Source: Planctomycetaceae bacterium
GTDB taxonomy: Bacteria; Planctomycetota; Planctomycetia; Pirellulales; Pirellulaceae
Direction: 5' to 3'
Assembly: GCA_024225195.1 (NCBI GenBank)
Contig: JAAEMV010000096.1
Coordinates: forward strand, 1 to 32,128
DNA length: 32,128 bases
In this document: piece after piece, positions 1 through 9,680 of the stretch
Position numbering within the stretch: position 1 is the first letter of the stretch
How the letters are laid out: each line of letters opens with the position of its first letter
Notes under the pieces: model-generated
The model's input: the letters and a program-made list of their open reading frames with translations, nothing else
What the model was told of the DNA's origin: nothing
The model's database searches: none
Position numbers and translations under genes: made by a program

Positions 1-27
1 ACCGCTCATCGGCTTCCGCTGTTCCTC

Positions 28-68
28 GATCCTCTGTCTCCAATCCTAACACGGGGAAACAGAGGATC
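28..68. repeat. Perfect 10-bp inverted repeat GATCCTCTGT-N21-ACAGAGGATC
   Basis: Arms at 28-37 and 59-68 read directly; not followed by a T-tract. Confidence 0.6.
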
Positions 69-387
69 ATGAATTTACACCAAAATTGTCGGCAGTAACC
101 CTAAAACGAGACCTCAGTTATGCTAAATATGTGGGATGACACTCATATTACTTAGTTTCCGAACCACCTGAGAATACCTCCACCGGTTTCAGAGACTTTC
201 AGGAACCGCTGACGGGTTCCCACCGCCCCCGTTTTCACGGCTTTATCCGGAGAATTCTTACTCACCCAACGACGGTTAGAAATTTTGTGAATCATCGATT
301 TTTAGCTTGTGAGGTTCTCGCGCGATCGACACAATAGACCGGCACACCCCAACCCTAACACCACCATGTTTCGATCTGAGGCGTCCT

Positions 388-1014
388 ATGGATAATCCTT
401 CACGCTATCGCTCAATCTTACTCTTTGGTCCTCCTGGAGCAGGGAAGGGGACTCAGGGGAAAATCCTTGGGTCAGTGCCCGGATTTTTCCACCTTTCCGT
501 TGGCGATGTTTTTCGATCCATTGATATCGGCTCCCCAACCGGACAACAAATCTACAAATACACTTCTAACGGACAACTCGTTCCCGATGAACTTACCGTC
601 GAGATCTGGAAAAAGACGGTTGACGCTTACGTCGCTCTTTCCACCTACAAACCTCGCGAAGACTTACTGGTACTCGACGGAATTCCTCGTAACGTTGCCC
701 AAACAAAACTAGTTAAAGACCACCTCGATATTCTTCAAGTTGTCAGCCTCAGTTGTGAATCCGAAGAAGATATGATTCTTAGAATGCGACGTCGCGCAAT
801 TCGAGAAAACCGGGCTGACGACGCGAACGAAGATGTCATTCGGAGTCGATTTCGAATTTTCCATAGCGTTTCCAAGCCAGTACTTGAATGCTACTCCGAT
901 GAAATCATCTCTACCGTCGAGGCGGATGGTTCGCCAGCAGAAGTCTTTCAGAAAATCCTCACCGCTGTCGTTCCGATTCAGAACAAACATTTCCAAGATC
1001 AATACAAATCCTAA
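388..1014 (+). CDS. Adenylate kinase-like nucleoside monophosphate kinase
   Basis: P-loop GPPGAGKGTQGKIL, LSVGDVFRS, LDGIPRNVAQ motifs of the adenylate kinase family; short LID. Confidence 0.88.
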   Translation: MDNPSRYRSILLFGPPGAGKGTQGKILGSVPGFFHLSVGDVFRSIDIGSPTGQQIYKYTSNGQLVPDELTVEIWKKTVDAYVALSTYKPREDLLVLDGIPRNVAQTKLVKDHLDILQVVSLSCESEEDMILRMRRRAIRENRADDANEDVIRSRFRIFHSVSKPVLECYSDEIISTVEADGSPAEVFQKILTAVVPIQNKHFQDQYKS

Positions 1015-1026
1015 AACAAACTTGCT

Positions 1027-2328
1027 TTAGGCAGATTCAACTGTTGGCGTTTGCCCAATCACTGACTTGCCTACCCATGGCTGCAAGCACTCGGGAACGT
1101 TAACGCTTCCATCCGCATTTTGATGATTCTCGAGAATTGAAATCAATGCACGACTCAATGCGAAAGCTGTCCCATTGAGCGTATGAACAAAATGGGTTCC
1201 CTTCTTATCTTTTACCTTGTACCGAATGTTTAGCCTTCGCGACTGATAGTCGGTGCAATTCGAGGTACTGGTCACTTCTCCCCACTCTCCGCTTTCACCT
1301 CGACCGGGCATCCACGCCTCTAGGTCGTATTTCCGATAAGCTGGTCCCCCTAAATCGCCTGTTGCAGTATCGACGACCCGATAGGGAATTCCAATTGCAT
1401 CAAAAAGATCGCACTCAATCTGCCGCAATTCCTCATGCATGGCGTCACTCTGCTCCGGACGCGCGAATACAAACATTTCAATTTTCGTAAATTGGTGAAC
1501 GCGGTATAACCCCCGTGAAGCACGGCCAGCCGCCCCCGCTTCGGTACGATAGCAGTGGCTAATACCACACAATCGAATCGGCAATTCAGACTCGGCAATC
1601 GTCTTTCCGCTGTACAGTCCCCCTAAGGTAATTTCAGAAGTTCCAATCAGCGACAGATTCATATTTTCAATGCTGTAGATTTGGGTTTCCGGTCCCCGCG
1701 GCATAAACCCGATCCCTTCCAGCACAGAATCCTGAGCTAAATCTGGAGTAATGGTTGGCGTAAACCCTCGCTTATTTAATTCGACCATCGCGAACTGCTG
1801 GAGTGCCAAGTCAAGCATCACCAAATCGCCTTTCAGGAAATAGAAACCGTTTCCAGTCGTCCGAGATCCTCCTTCGAAATCAATCCAATCGTGTTTCTCC
1901 CCAAGTTCAAGATGGTCGAGCGGAGCAAACTCAAATTCTCGGCATGTGTGCTTTCCACGAGCGAGCTCTAAATTTGATTTATCATCAACACCCACCGGAC
2001 AATCCGAGTGCGCCATATTCGGCACCTGCAACTGGAGCTCTTTTATCTCCCGATCGATAACATCGTGTTCTGCTTGAGCGGCATCCTTCTGCTCTCGCAA
2101 AGCACGCGCACTGACTTTGAGCGATTCACGTTCTTCGCTATCCTTCGCTTGCCCAATTTTTTTCGACTCTGCATTTGACTGGGTGTTTAAATCCTGAACC
2201 AACTGCAATTTCCCTCGCCGCTGCAACTCCAGTTCAACTAGCCGATCAACATCGACGCTGATATTTCGGTTAGCGCAGTTTTGCTTCACAGCTTCGACGT
2301 TTTCAACAATGTATTTTCGATCAAGCAT
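1027..2328 (-). CDS. serS: Seryl-tRNA synthetase
   Basis: N-terminal coiled coil MLDRKYIVENVEAVKQNC; class II core motifs TSEITLGGLYSG, CYRTEAGAAGRASRGLYRVHQFTKIEMF, EVTSTSNCTDYQSRRLNIRYK, HTLNGTAFALSRALISILENHQ. Confidence 0.97.
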   Translation of the reverse strand: MLDRKYIVENVEAVKQNCANRNISVDVDRLVELELQRRGKLQLVQDLNTQSNAESKKIGQAKDSEERESLKVSARALREQKDAAQAEHDVIDREIKELQLQVPNMAHSDCPVGVDDKSNLELARGKHTCREFEFAPLDHLELGEKHDWIDFEGGSRTTGNGFYFLKGDLVMLDLALQQFAMVELNKRGFTPTITPDLAQDSVLEGIGFMPRGPETQIYSIENMNLSLIGTSEITLGGLYSGKTIAESELPIRLCGISHCYRTEAGAAGRASRGLYRVHQFTKIEMFVFARPEQSDAMHEELRQIECDLFDAIGIPYRVVDTATGDLGGPAYRKYDLEAWMPGRGESGEWGEVTSTSNCTDYQSRRLNIRYKVKDKKGTHFVHTLNGTAFALSRALISILENHQNADGSVNVPECLQPWVGKSVIGQTPTVESA

Positions 2329-2451
2329 GGCGTAAATTTAGATTTTGGTTATTTAAATAGGAAACGGCAACATTCCAATATAGTCCGTTGAATGTCACTA
2401 AAAAATCTCTCGGAAATCAATTGTCTTGTTCAACGATTCTGTTTTACCGCG

Positions 2452-3870
2452 TCAATTTGCGATTTTGGCAACTTCATCCCACAGGCAACAACTCGACTTG
2501 ATTCCTCGGTGAAAGTCCTCAAGGGAAAACTTTTCATTAGGGCTATGAAGATTATCGTCATCCTGCCCCCAGCCCAACAGAAGGGTATCAATTCCCAGCA
2601 TTTCTGTGAATGCGTTGACAACGGGAATACTGCCTCCCGAACGCACAAAGACTGGCCGAACGCCGAAGCCTTTCTCAATCGCATCCGCCGCGGCCTCCAT
2701 GAAAGGGCTGTCGAGCGAGAGCACGAACCCTGGGGCTCCATGCAGGGCAATGAATTCCATTTCAATTGAATCTGGGCAAAGCCCCTCAAGCATCTTCCTC
2801 ATCCCCTCTTGGATGACTTCCGGATTCTGATTGGGTACTAACCGGCAACTAAACTTGGCACCAGCTTTGGCCGGCAACACAGTCTTTGCTCCCTCTCCCT
2901 GATATCCACTCCACAGCCCGTTGATATCAAAGGTCGGCCGTGCCCATCGTCGCTCCAAGGTCGTATAGCCCTCTTCTCCAGCGAGAGCCTTTAACCCTAA
3001 TTCTTGCTGATATTCCTGATCAGAAAAACCAAGCTGCGAAAATTGCTCACGCTCTCGGTCACTTAATTCTTCAACATCATCATAAAACCCCGGAATCTGG
3101 ACTCGCCCCTTCTCATCAATTAACGCCGCCATCATCTTACATAAAACATTGGCGGGGTTAGCAACCGTTCCACCGAATCCGCCGGAATGCAAATCCCGAT
3201 TGGGTCCAGTCAAATTGACCTGGTAATAAGTAATTCCTTTAAGCCCATAGGTGATCGCTGGTTGACCAGGTCCATACTGAGAGCAATCACTTATCACGGC
3301 GATGTCCGCACTAATTTTTTCTTTCACAGGCACCTCAGCGTCGTATTCGCCATTCAGAAATGCCTCCAACCCGGCGCCACCGGATTCCTCTTCACCTTCG
3401 ATTAAGAACTTTACCTGAATCGGCAGGGAGCCTTTGGTTTTCAAATAGGCTTCCACGCCAAAGACATGCGTTATCATTTGCCCTTTGTCATCAGTCGCAC
3501 CTCTCGCAAAAACCTTTCCATCACGTACGGTGGGCTCAAACGGAGGTGTTTCCCAAAGCTCTAGCGGATCTGGTGGCTGAACATCGTAGTGACCGTAAAC
3601 CAAAACCGTTGGTGCACCTTCCACCTTGGGTGATTCCGCGTAAATCAATGGATGGCCGCAAGTTTCAATTGTCTCTGTTTTCAACCCCATGTCGATAAAC
3701 TTCTGCGCCAACCACTCCGCAGTCTTACGGACGTCAGCATCGTAGGCACTGTCAGTGCCAATGCTTGGCATCCGCAACCACTCAAACAAATCGGACTCGA
3801 ACCGGTCGTGGTTCTCATTTAAGTAGCTATCAAATTCGGACATAACAGACTCTCTGATTAATACTGGCAA
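2452..3870 (-). CDS. M20 family dipeptidase/metallopeptidase
   Basis: VLVYGHYDVQPPDPLELWETPPFEP, ARGATDDKG, EGEEESGG, DLHSGGFGG motifs of M20 peptidases. The start is probably the internal ATG (MSEFDSYL, ATG at about 3843). Confidence 0.93.
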   Translation of the reverse strand: MPVLIRESVMSEFDSYLNENHDRFESDLFEWLRMPSIGTDSAYDADVRKTAEWLAQKFIDMGLKTETIETCGHPLIYAESPKVEGAPTVLVYGHYDVQPPDPLELWETPPFEPTVRDGKVFARGATDDKGQMITHVFGVEAYLKTKGSLPIQVKFLIEGEEESGGAGLEAFLNGEYDAEVPVKEKISADIAVISDCSQYGPGQPAITYGLKGITYYQVNLTGPNRDLHSGGFGGTVANPANVLCKMMAALIDEKGRVQIPGFYDDVEELSDREREQFSQLGFSDQEYQQELGLKALAGEEGYTTLERRWARPTFDINGLWSGYQGEGAKTVLPAKAGAKFSCRLVPNQNPEVIQEGMRKMLEGLCPDSIEMEFIALHGAPGFVLSLDSPFMEAAADAIEKGFGVRPVFVRSGGSIPVVNAFTEMLGIDTLLLGWGQDDDNLHSPNEKFSLEDFHRGIKSSCCLWDEVAKIAN

Positions 3871-4215
3871 CCAATTCTCAGTTGCATTTTTTTTAAAAAC
3901 GATGCAAACCTGGCTCCTGATTTCTCAAAAACGCTCGGGGAAATCGGCAGATTTGCAAACAGGCTAATTCGGAAACAAACTCAAATTTCAAAACGAAATC
4001 GCCGATTGTGGCTCCAATATAACCCTGACCTGCGATTGCGACCACGGACCCTGGCTTCAACTCGCCCACGGAGTTCCCGATGCGTGGATAAAAAGACAAG
4101 AAATGCTGCTGGTTTCTGCAATACGCAAAAAAATTTACTTGAATCCCGAGAGAATTTCAGTCAAAGTAGGCGAAATTCGGAGTGGAACGGTGTCCAAGAA
4201 TTTAGAGAAACGATA

Positions 4216-4569
4216 ATGTCCGACAAGGATTCAGCAACGCTTACCGCCGAGCCGGTGGTAAAACCAAAAAACAAAAAAGATCAGCGACCGAAACGTCAAC
4301 CAAGGTTTCACGTGATTCTTTGGGACGACGATGATCATTCCTACGAGTACGTTATCTTGATGATGCGGCAAATCTTCGGACACTCGATTGACCGGGGTTT
4401 CAAAATTGCCAACGCAGTCGATTCGGACGGTAGAAGCGTCTGCTTGACCACCACGCGGGAACACGCCGAGCTCAAAGTCGAGCAAATTCATTCATTTGGA
4501 AAAGACTTCCTAATTCCCCGCTGCAAAGGGTCGATGTCGGCGACCATCGAAGCCGAAGCGAGTGATTAA
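4216..4569 (+). CDS. clpS: ClpS-like ATP-dependent Clp protease adaptor (117 aa from internal ATG)
   Basis: FHVILWDDDDHSYEYVILMMRQIFGHSIDRG...CLTTTREHAELKVEQIHSFG aligns with the ClpS core. The ATG at 4216 is preferred over the 4006 ORF start because the N-terminal extension is low-complexity and unlike ClpS. Confidence 0.82.
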   Translation: MSDKDSATLTAEPVVKPKNKKDQRPKRQPRFHVILWDDDDHSYEYVILMMRQIFGHSIDRGFKIANAVDSDGRSVCLTTTREHAELKVEQIHSFGKDFLIPRCKGSMSATIEAEASD

Positions 4570-4688
4570 CTAACGCCTAGTTAGCCTGTACGGCCTGCCT
4601 ACTTCAAAGTCGGAATTTCGCGTTGCAGAAGTAACGCAATAGTGTCCAATATGAGTTGCAGTAAATCTGATCCAAAAAGAGACATGGC

Positions 4689-5957
4689 GTGGGCGCGAAA
4701 CTAAAAACAGTGACTCTCGGTTGCAAAGTCAATCAATACGAGACCCAACTGGTACGAGAAGGCTTGTTGGGCGCCGGATTTTCGGATGCCGAATCAGACC
4801 AACCTGCTGATCTTTGCATCATCAACACTTGCACGATCACTGGAGAAGGCGATTCCAAGAGTCGTCAAATCATCCGCCGGATGAACCGTAACAATCCCGA
4901 TGCCAGAATCGTGGTCATGGGGTGCTATGCGACTCGGGAACCCGATGAGGTCGCTGCTCTGCCCGGAGTTGCAGAAGTTGTCACCGACAAACGCGAAATC
5001 CCTGATTTGCTTGGACGATTCGGAGTTGTCGATATCCCCAACGGTATTTCGGGACTCAATAATCGTCATCGGGCCTATGTCAAAGTGCAGGATGGCTGCC
5101 TACTCCGCTGCAGCTATTGCATCATTCCCACGGTTCGACCCGACATGTTCAGCCGCCCCCTTCAGGACGTACTCGATGAAGTACGGGTACTGATTGATAA
5201 TGGCTTTAGCGAAGTCATTTTGACTGGGATTCATCTTGGACATTACGGAGTTGACTTTAATCAGGGAAAACCAAAAAGTGACTGGGTTAGACTATCCCAT
5301 CTCGTTCGCGCCATCTGCGAGCTTTCCCCTTCGGTGCGTGTGCGACTCTCCAGCATTGAAGCGACGGAGGTAACTCGCGAACTGATCGAAGTCATGAAAG
5401 ATTTTTCATCACAGGTCTGCCCTCATCTCCATGTCTGTCTGCAAAGCGGCAGCGATAAAATTCTCCGCGGAATGAAAAGAAGATGGACGCGTCGGCACAT
5501 TATTGACCGTTGCCAGCTCGTCAAAAGTGAACTTCACCTGCCGGCATTTACCACCGATGTAATCGTTGGTTTTCCGGGGGAAACCGAAGACGATTTTGCA
5601 GACACGATCGATGCCTGTCGGCAAATTGGATTTTCAAAAATCCACATGTTTCCTTTCAGTCCGAGAAAGGGAACTCCAGCAGCAGAAATGGAAGAGCAAA
5701 TCCCCAAAAAAATTAAATCCGAACGTGGCGCTAAGATTGCTGCTTTGGAAAAAGAACTGAAACGAGAGTACTTTGAGAGCCTCGTTGGGGAACAACTTCA
5801 GCTACTTGTTGAGAACGTGAATGACGACAAAACCGTAACAGGCACCTCCTGCCGATATGCCACCGTTAACGCCATCGCTCCAGAAGCCAAGGAAAATGAA
5901 CTCATTACGGTTCAAATTGAAACTGCTGGCGATATACTCTCTGGTCGAGCAATCTAG
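4689..5957 (+). CDS. mtaB: tRNA (N6-L-threonylcarbamoyladenosine(37)-C2)-methylthiotransferase MtaB-like
   Basis: N-terminal UPF0004 motif TLGCKVNQYETQ, CTITGEGDSKSRQIIRR; radical SAM CLLRCSYCIIPTVR; C-terminal TRAM-like region; GTG start. Confidence 0.93.
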   Translation: MGAKLKTVTLGCKVNQYETQLVREGLLGAGFSDAESDQPADLCIINTCTITGEGDSKSRQIIRRMNRNNPDARIVVMGCYATREPDEVAALPGVAEVVTDKREIPDLLGRFGVVDIPNGISGLNNRHRAYVKVQDGCLLRCSYCIIPTVRPDMFSRPLQDVLDEVRVLIDNGFSEVILTGIHLGHYGVDFNQGKPKSDWVRLSHLVRAICELSPSVRVRLSSIEATEVTRELIEVMKDFSSQVCPHLHVCLQSGSDKILRGMKRRWTRRHIIDRCQLVKSELHLPAFTTDVIVGFPGETEDDFADTIDACRQIGFSKIHMFPFSPRKGTPAAEMEEQIPKKIKSERGAKIAALEKELKREYFESLVGEQLQLLVENVNDDKTVTGTSCRYATVNAIAPEAKENELITVQIETAGDILSGRAI

Positions 5958-5987
5958 AAAAATTCCAATTGGACATTCCAGGAATCT

Positions 5988-7409
5988 CTACCACTCCGTG
6001 GCAACCGCACGTGGATTCTCAAGCCCCAGCTTTTTCATTTTCTTATACAGAGTGGTTCGGTTAACACCAAGTTGCTCCGCTGTTTCATTCCGGTTCCAGT
6101 TATTCTCCCGCAATGATTGCAAGATAATTTGCCGTTCCGGTCCCTCTAAAGCTGCCTTGAGCGTCTGACGTTGTGCCAACGGTGAAATCGTCAGCGTCTC
6201 GGTCTGGCAAGCACTAATGTGAGACGGCAGGTCTTGAATCCCTAACTGTGGACCACTACCTAACAGCACTGCCCGCTCAACAATGTTCTGAAGTTCTCGG
6301 ACATTACCTGGCCATTTGTATTGTTGCATTGCTTGCAGCGAAGCCTGATCAAATCCTGTAATTTGCTTTCCCTCTTCCTCACAGACCTTCTCAAGAAAGT
6401 GTTTCGCTAATGTCGGAATATCGGAAGAACGTTGGTGAAGCGAAGGCAATTCAATGTTGATTACGTTGACTCGATAGTAAAGGTCCTGCCGAAACCGGTC
6501 TTCAGCGACCGCTTTCGCCAAGTCTTCATTGGTCGCCAAAATGATACGGGTGTTGACACGAAATGTCTCAGTACCGCCGACTTGCTCAAATTCCAATTCC
6601 TGCAAAACACGCAACAGCTTGACCTGCAATGACGGTGACGCCGTGCCGATTTCATCTAAAAAGATTGTTCCACCGTCAGCTTGTTTAAATTTCCCAACCT
6701 TATTTCCAGTTGCTCCAGTAAACGAACCGGCAACATGCCCGAACAACTCGCTCTCGAGCAAATTATCAGGCAACGCCCCGCAAGCGACCTCAACAAAAGG
6801 AGCCTTACGTCGATTAGATCGCTGATGAATCGCTCTTGCAATCAATGATTTTCCGGTACCGCTTTCGCCCGTGATCATCACAGTTGCTTTGGTATCCGCA
6901 ATGTTATCCACCATATCAAACGTCTTTTGCATTCGGTGATCATTGCCAATGATGCTATGCCGACCAAATCGTTTATCTAGTTGTGTTTTTAACTGCTCAT
7001 TTTCTTCAATGACTTTTTGCTGCGATAAGGCTCGATCAAAACAAATTAAGATTTCGTCGTCGATCAAAGGCTTAGTCACCAGATCGAAGGCTCCAGCACG
7101 AATAGCCTCGATGCCTGTGTCGACCGTCGCATACCCAGTCATTAAAACGACGACCACATTGGGATGATGCTTTTTACACTCGGCAAGTAATTCGAACCCA
7201 TCATCATGACCAATCCGGACATCGAGTAATGCCAAATCAAATGTTGTTTCATTTAAGCGTTGGCGAGCCGATTCCCCATCGGATGCAAGAGAGACCTGAA
7301 ATCCCTGGTCTGCCAACCATGCGCCCATTGATTCCAACAAATGCTTATCATCATCAACCAAGAGGATTTTCGAATTCTTCGGGGTTCTCATGTTCATCTT
7401 CAACTTCAT
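5988..7409 (-). CDS. Sigma-54-dependent response regulator (NtrC family: receiver, AAA+, Fis HTH)
   Basis: Receiver ILLVDDDKHLL...LALLDVRIG; Walker A GESGTGKSLIARAIHQ; GSFTGA; C-terminal Fis helix NWNRNETAEQLGVNRTTLYKKMKKLGL. Confidence 0.95.
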   Translation of the reverse strand: MKLKMNMRTPKNSKILLVDDDKHLLESMGAWLADQGFQVSLASDGESARQRLNETTFDLALLDVRIGHDDGFELLAECKKHHPNVVVVLMTGYATVDTGIEAIRAGAFDLVTKPLIDDEILICFDRALSQQKVIEENEQLKTQLDKRFGRHSIIGNDHRMQKTFDMVDNIADTKATVMITGESGTGKSLIARAIHQRSNRRKAPFVEVACGALPDNLLESELFGHVAGSFTGATGNKVGKFKQADGGTIFLDEIGTASPSLQVKLLRVLQELEFEQVGGTETFRVNTRIILATNEDLAKAVAEDRFRQDLYYRVNVINIELPSLHQRSSDIPTLAKHFLEKVCEEEGKQITGFDQASLQAMQQYKWPGNVRELQNIVERAVLLGSGPQLGIQDLPSHISACQTETLTISPLAQRQTLKAALEGPERQIILQSLRENNWNRNETAEQLGVNRTTLYKKMKKLGLENPRAVATEW

Positions 7410-7733
7410 TTCTTATCAGTCTCGGCCGTTCGATTACCGAAGTAGCAAACGTGCCGCAGGTGATTAAATACAACGCCTATGTTTATTTAGGTCACCGTTG
7501 CCGGATTAACGCCTGATTTTGTTAAGAACCCTGAATTTGAGGGATATTTCCGATTGTTAAGATTGTGCGGTACTTCCCGATAAAGTTGCCCTCACGAGAG
7601 ATTTCCTTCCCCATCTAGGTTATAAATGGATCGGTTTAGTCCGAACCAACGTCTTGTGACCCACTCTTTTGCTCACGGCCGTAAATCCTGACTTTAAGCA
7701 CACTCATCTAGGTCTAACTGCATCTTATTACTC

Positions 7734-8360
7734 ATGACGCCGAAAATACTGCTCGCGGACGATCATCCTATTGTTGGCCTTAGCCTCTACACACTCGCCA
7801 AAGAAGCGCAGATGGATGTTGTTGAACAGATCCGAAATTCCTCCCAAATTGTGCCTTCGATCGAAAATCATCGCCCGCAAATCTTGATCACTGAAGTTCG
7901 GCTCGGTCGGCAGGACGCTCTGAAGTCACTTGAGAAAATAGATCCCGAGTTAAATTTAAAGGTGATCGTTTTCACCTCCCATTCCAACCCAACTAATATC
8001 GCTCGCGCGAGCGCACTGGGCTGTTTTGAGTTCATACAAAAAACATCCCCGATCGAGAATCTGCTTATCGCACTTCGGGGTGCCTCCGCCGGCGAAGCTA
8101 CGCCGCCCACAAGCTTGCTGGCCACGACCAAAACGAGAATGAAACGAATTGGCTCAGGCCCTGCAGAGAGTCCGCTTACCAAGCGTGAGTCGCAAGTACT
8201 GCAACATGTTGCCATGGGTCTGAGTAACCGCGAAATTGGAAAATCACTCGGTATTAGTGTCGAAACCGTTAAAGAGCATGTCCAAAATATCTTGCGTAAG
8301 CTCGACGTCAATGATCGCACGCAAGCCGCAGTCTGGGCACTAAAAAACGGGATGATCTAG
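7734..8360 (+). CDS. LuxR/NarL-type response regulator with atypical receiver
   Basis: Receiver ILLADDHPIVG...VIVFTSHS...QKTS; HTH LTKRESQVLQHVAMGLSNREIGKSLGISVETVKEHVQNILRKLDVNDRTQAAV. Confidence 0.95.
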   Translation: MTPKILLADDHPIVGLSLYTLAKEAQMDVVEQIRNSSQIVPSIENHRPQILITEVRLGRQDALKSLEKIDPELNLKVIVFTSHSNPTNIARASALGCFEFIQKTSPIENLLIALRGASAGEATPPTSLLATTKTRMKRIGSGPAESPLTKRESQVLQHVAMGLSNREIGKSLGISVETVKEHVQNILRKLDVNDRTQAAVWALKNGMI

Positions 8361-8404
8361 TAGCCGCTTGGCTGTTTACTCCCTGGCGGCAAAACTTGCG
8401 ACGG

Positions 8405-9523
8405 TTACCGATCGGGCTGTTTCAACTCTTGGTAAAAACGTTTCATACGTGCTTCTAACTCCTTGAAGTCACCCCCAAATGCCTTCGCAAAATCGGCCGA
8501 CCGTTGCTTCTTCGAATAAGAAGCAAAATCAGTCCGTGCTGCATCATTTTTTAAAAACTGCTTGTATTTACTCGGCATTGCTTCACTAAAATAAAACGTC
8601 ATGCCCCAGGAAATCGCGTAAGCAGCCTGAGCATTGGCTCGAAATAAGTCGTCGCTGACCACTAGTTCCGCCATCTTCCCCTGGACTTTTCCTTCGCGAT
8701 ATAGCTGCTTTAATTGCGACAATCGAGACGCATGTATACGATCTTCCTGACGAGGGAAATTCTGACTATTATTGACGCCACGGGCCTCAAATAGCATCGC
8801 AAGCCCTTCGCTCTCCCAACGCACGACGGGGGCAAAACGGCTGTGCAACCCGGTATTGAATGCCGTCTGGTGGGTGGCTTCATGCAAGATCGTCCCAGCA
8901 TTAAACAACCATGACTTGTCTTTTGAACGCCCCTCGGTTTGATCATAGGTGATAATTCGATTGCTCTTGGGTGAGTAGTAACCAAGAATCGATGGATCGT
9001 AATTGTGAAAAGCCTTCAACATTCGGTCAAACTCACCTCGAGTCCTTAACACAATCGCTACCATGGGGAACTCAGGATTCTGCAATCGAAATCCCCGAGT
9101 TGAAAAGTAAGCTTGAAATCGAGCGTACAATTGCTGAAAGGGAGTCGCCCAAACCTGTGGACTCCCTGGGGGGTGAACGACGACAAAATCATGAGTCAAA
9201 GAAACATCGTACTTATTTCCAAATTCTGACTGCAAACGCCTTCTCATCTCCGAAGCGGAGTAAGGCTTGAAGTCGGCACTCACAGTTGAATAATCACGAT
9301 CAGTTTTTACTGGCAAAATACTGACTTTGCCGTCGCGGCGAAGCAGCATCATTTCACGACCATCCCACGCCAACGGCCTGCCGAGGTAGGACTTTTGTTT
9401 ATAAGGAACCTCAATGGTTACCGGGGGCTGCTTTGATTGCCCATTTCCAGCTTCGGCAACGAACAAAATCATGACACAGGCAAAGCTGACAATGAGTCCC
9501 TTTTTAATTAAATTTACCCGCAT
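8405..9523 (-). CDS. DUF1570-type secreted metallopeptidase-like protein
   Basis: N-terminal signal-like segment; HEATH (HExxH) in NAGTILHEATHQTAFNTGLHSR; RWESEGLAMLFEARG typical of DUF1570 proteins. Confidence 0.8.
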   Translation of the reverse strand: MRVNLIKKGLIVSFACVMILFVAEAGNGQSKQPPVTIEVPYKQKSYLGRPLAWDGREMMLLRRDGKVSILPVKTDRDYSTVSADFKPYSASEMRRRLQSEFGNKYDVSLTHDFVVVHPPGSPQVWATPFQQLYARFQAYFSTRGFRLQNPEFPMVAIVLRTRGEFDRMLKAFHNYDPSILGYYSPKSNRIITYDQTEGRSKDKSWLFNAGTILHEATHQTAFNTGLHSRFAPVVRWESEGLAMLFEARGVNNSQNFPRQEDRIHASRLSQLKQLYREGKVQGKMAELVVSDDLFRANAQAAYAISWGMTFYFSEAMPSKYKQFLKNDAARTDFASYSKKQRSADFAKAFGGDFKELEARMKRFYQELKQPDR

Positions 9524-9680
9524 CGCTGTTCCCTTCCGTTTAAATGTCCATCGAAATCTACGTCACCTCACTCCTTTCGCAAACTGATTCCCGAATGAAT
9601 AGCATTCAAAGCGAATTTTTCACCCCCGGATCGGACTCAATTGTTAAGATAAGGATTGATATCGGACTTAAGGAATTAAT

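Noticed and set aside
425-712. Overlapping ORF inside the NMP kinase gene (and similar nested ORFs such as 709-1002 and 833-1030)
   Set aside because: Alternative frames of a clear conserved CDS with no recognisable motifs; treated as random open frames.
4006-4215. N-terminal extension of the clpS ORF
   Set aside because: The sequence before MSDKDSATL is low complexity and unlike ClpS; the internal ATG at 4216 is a better start.
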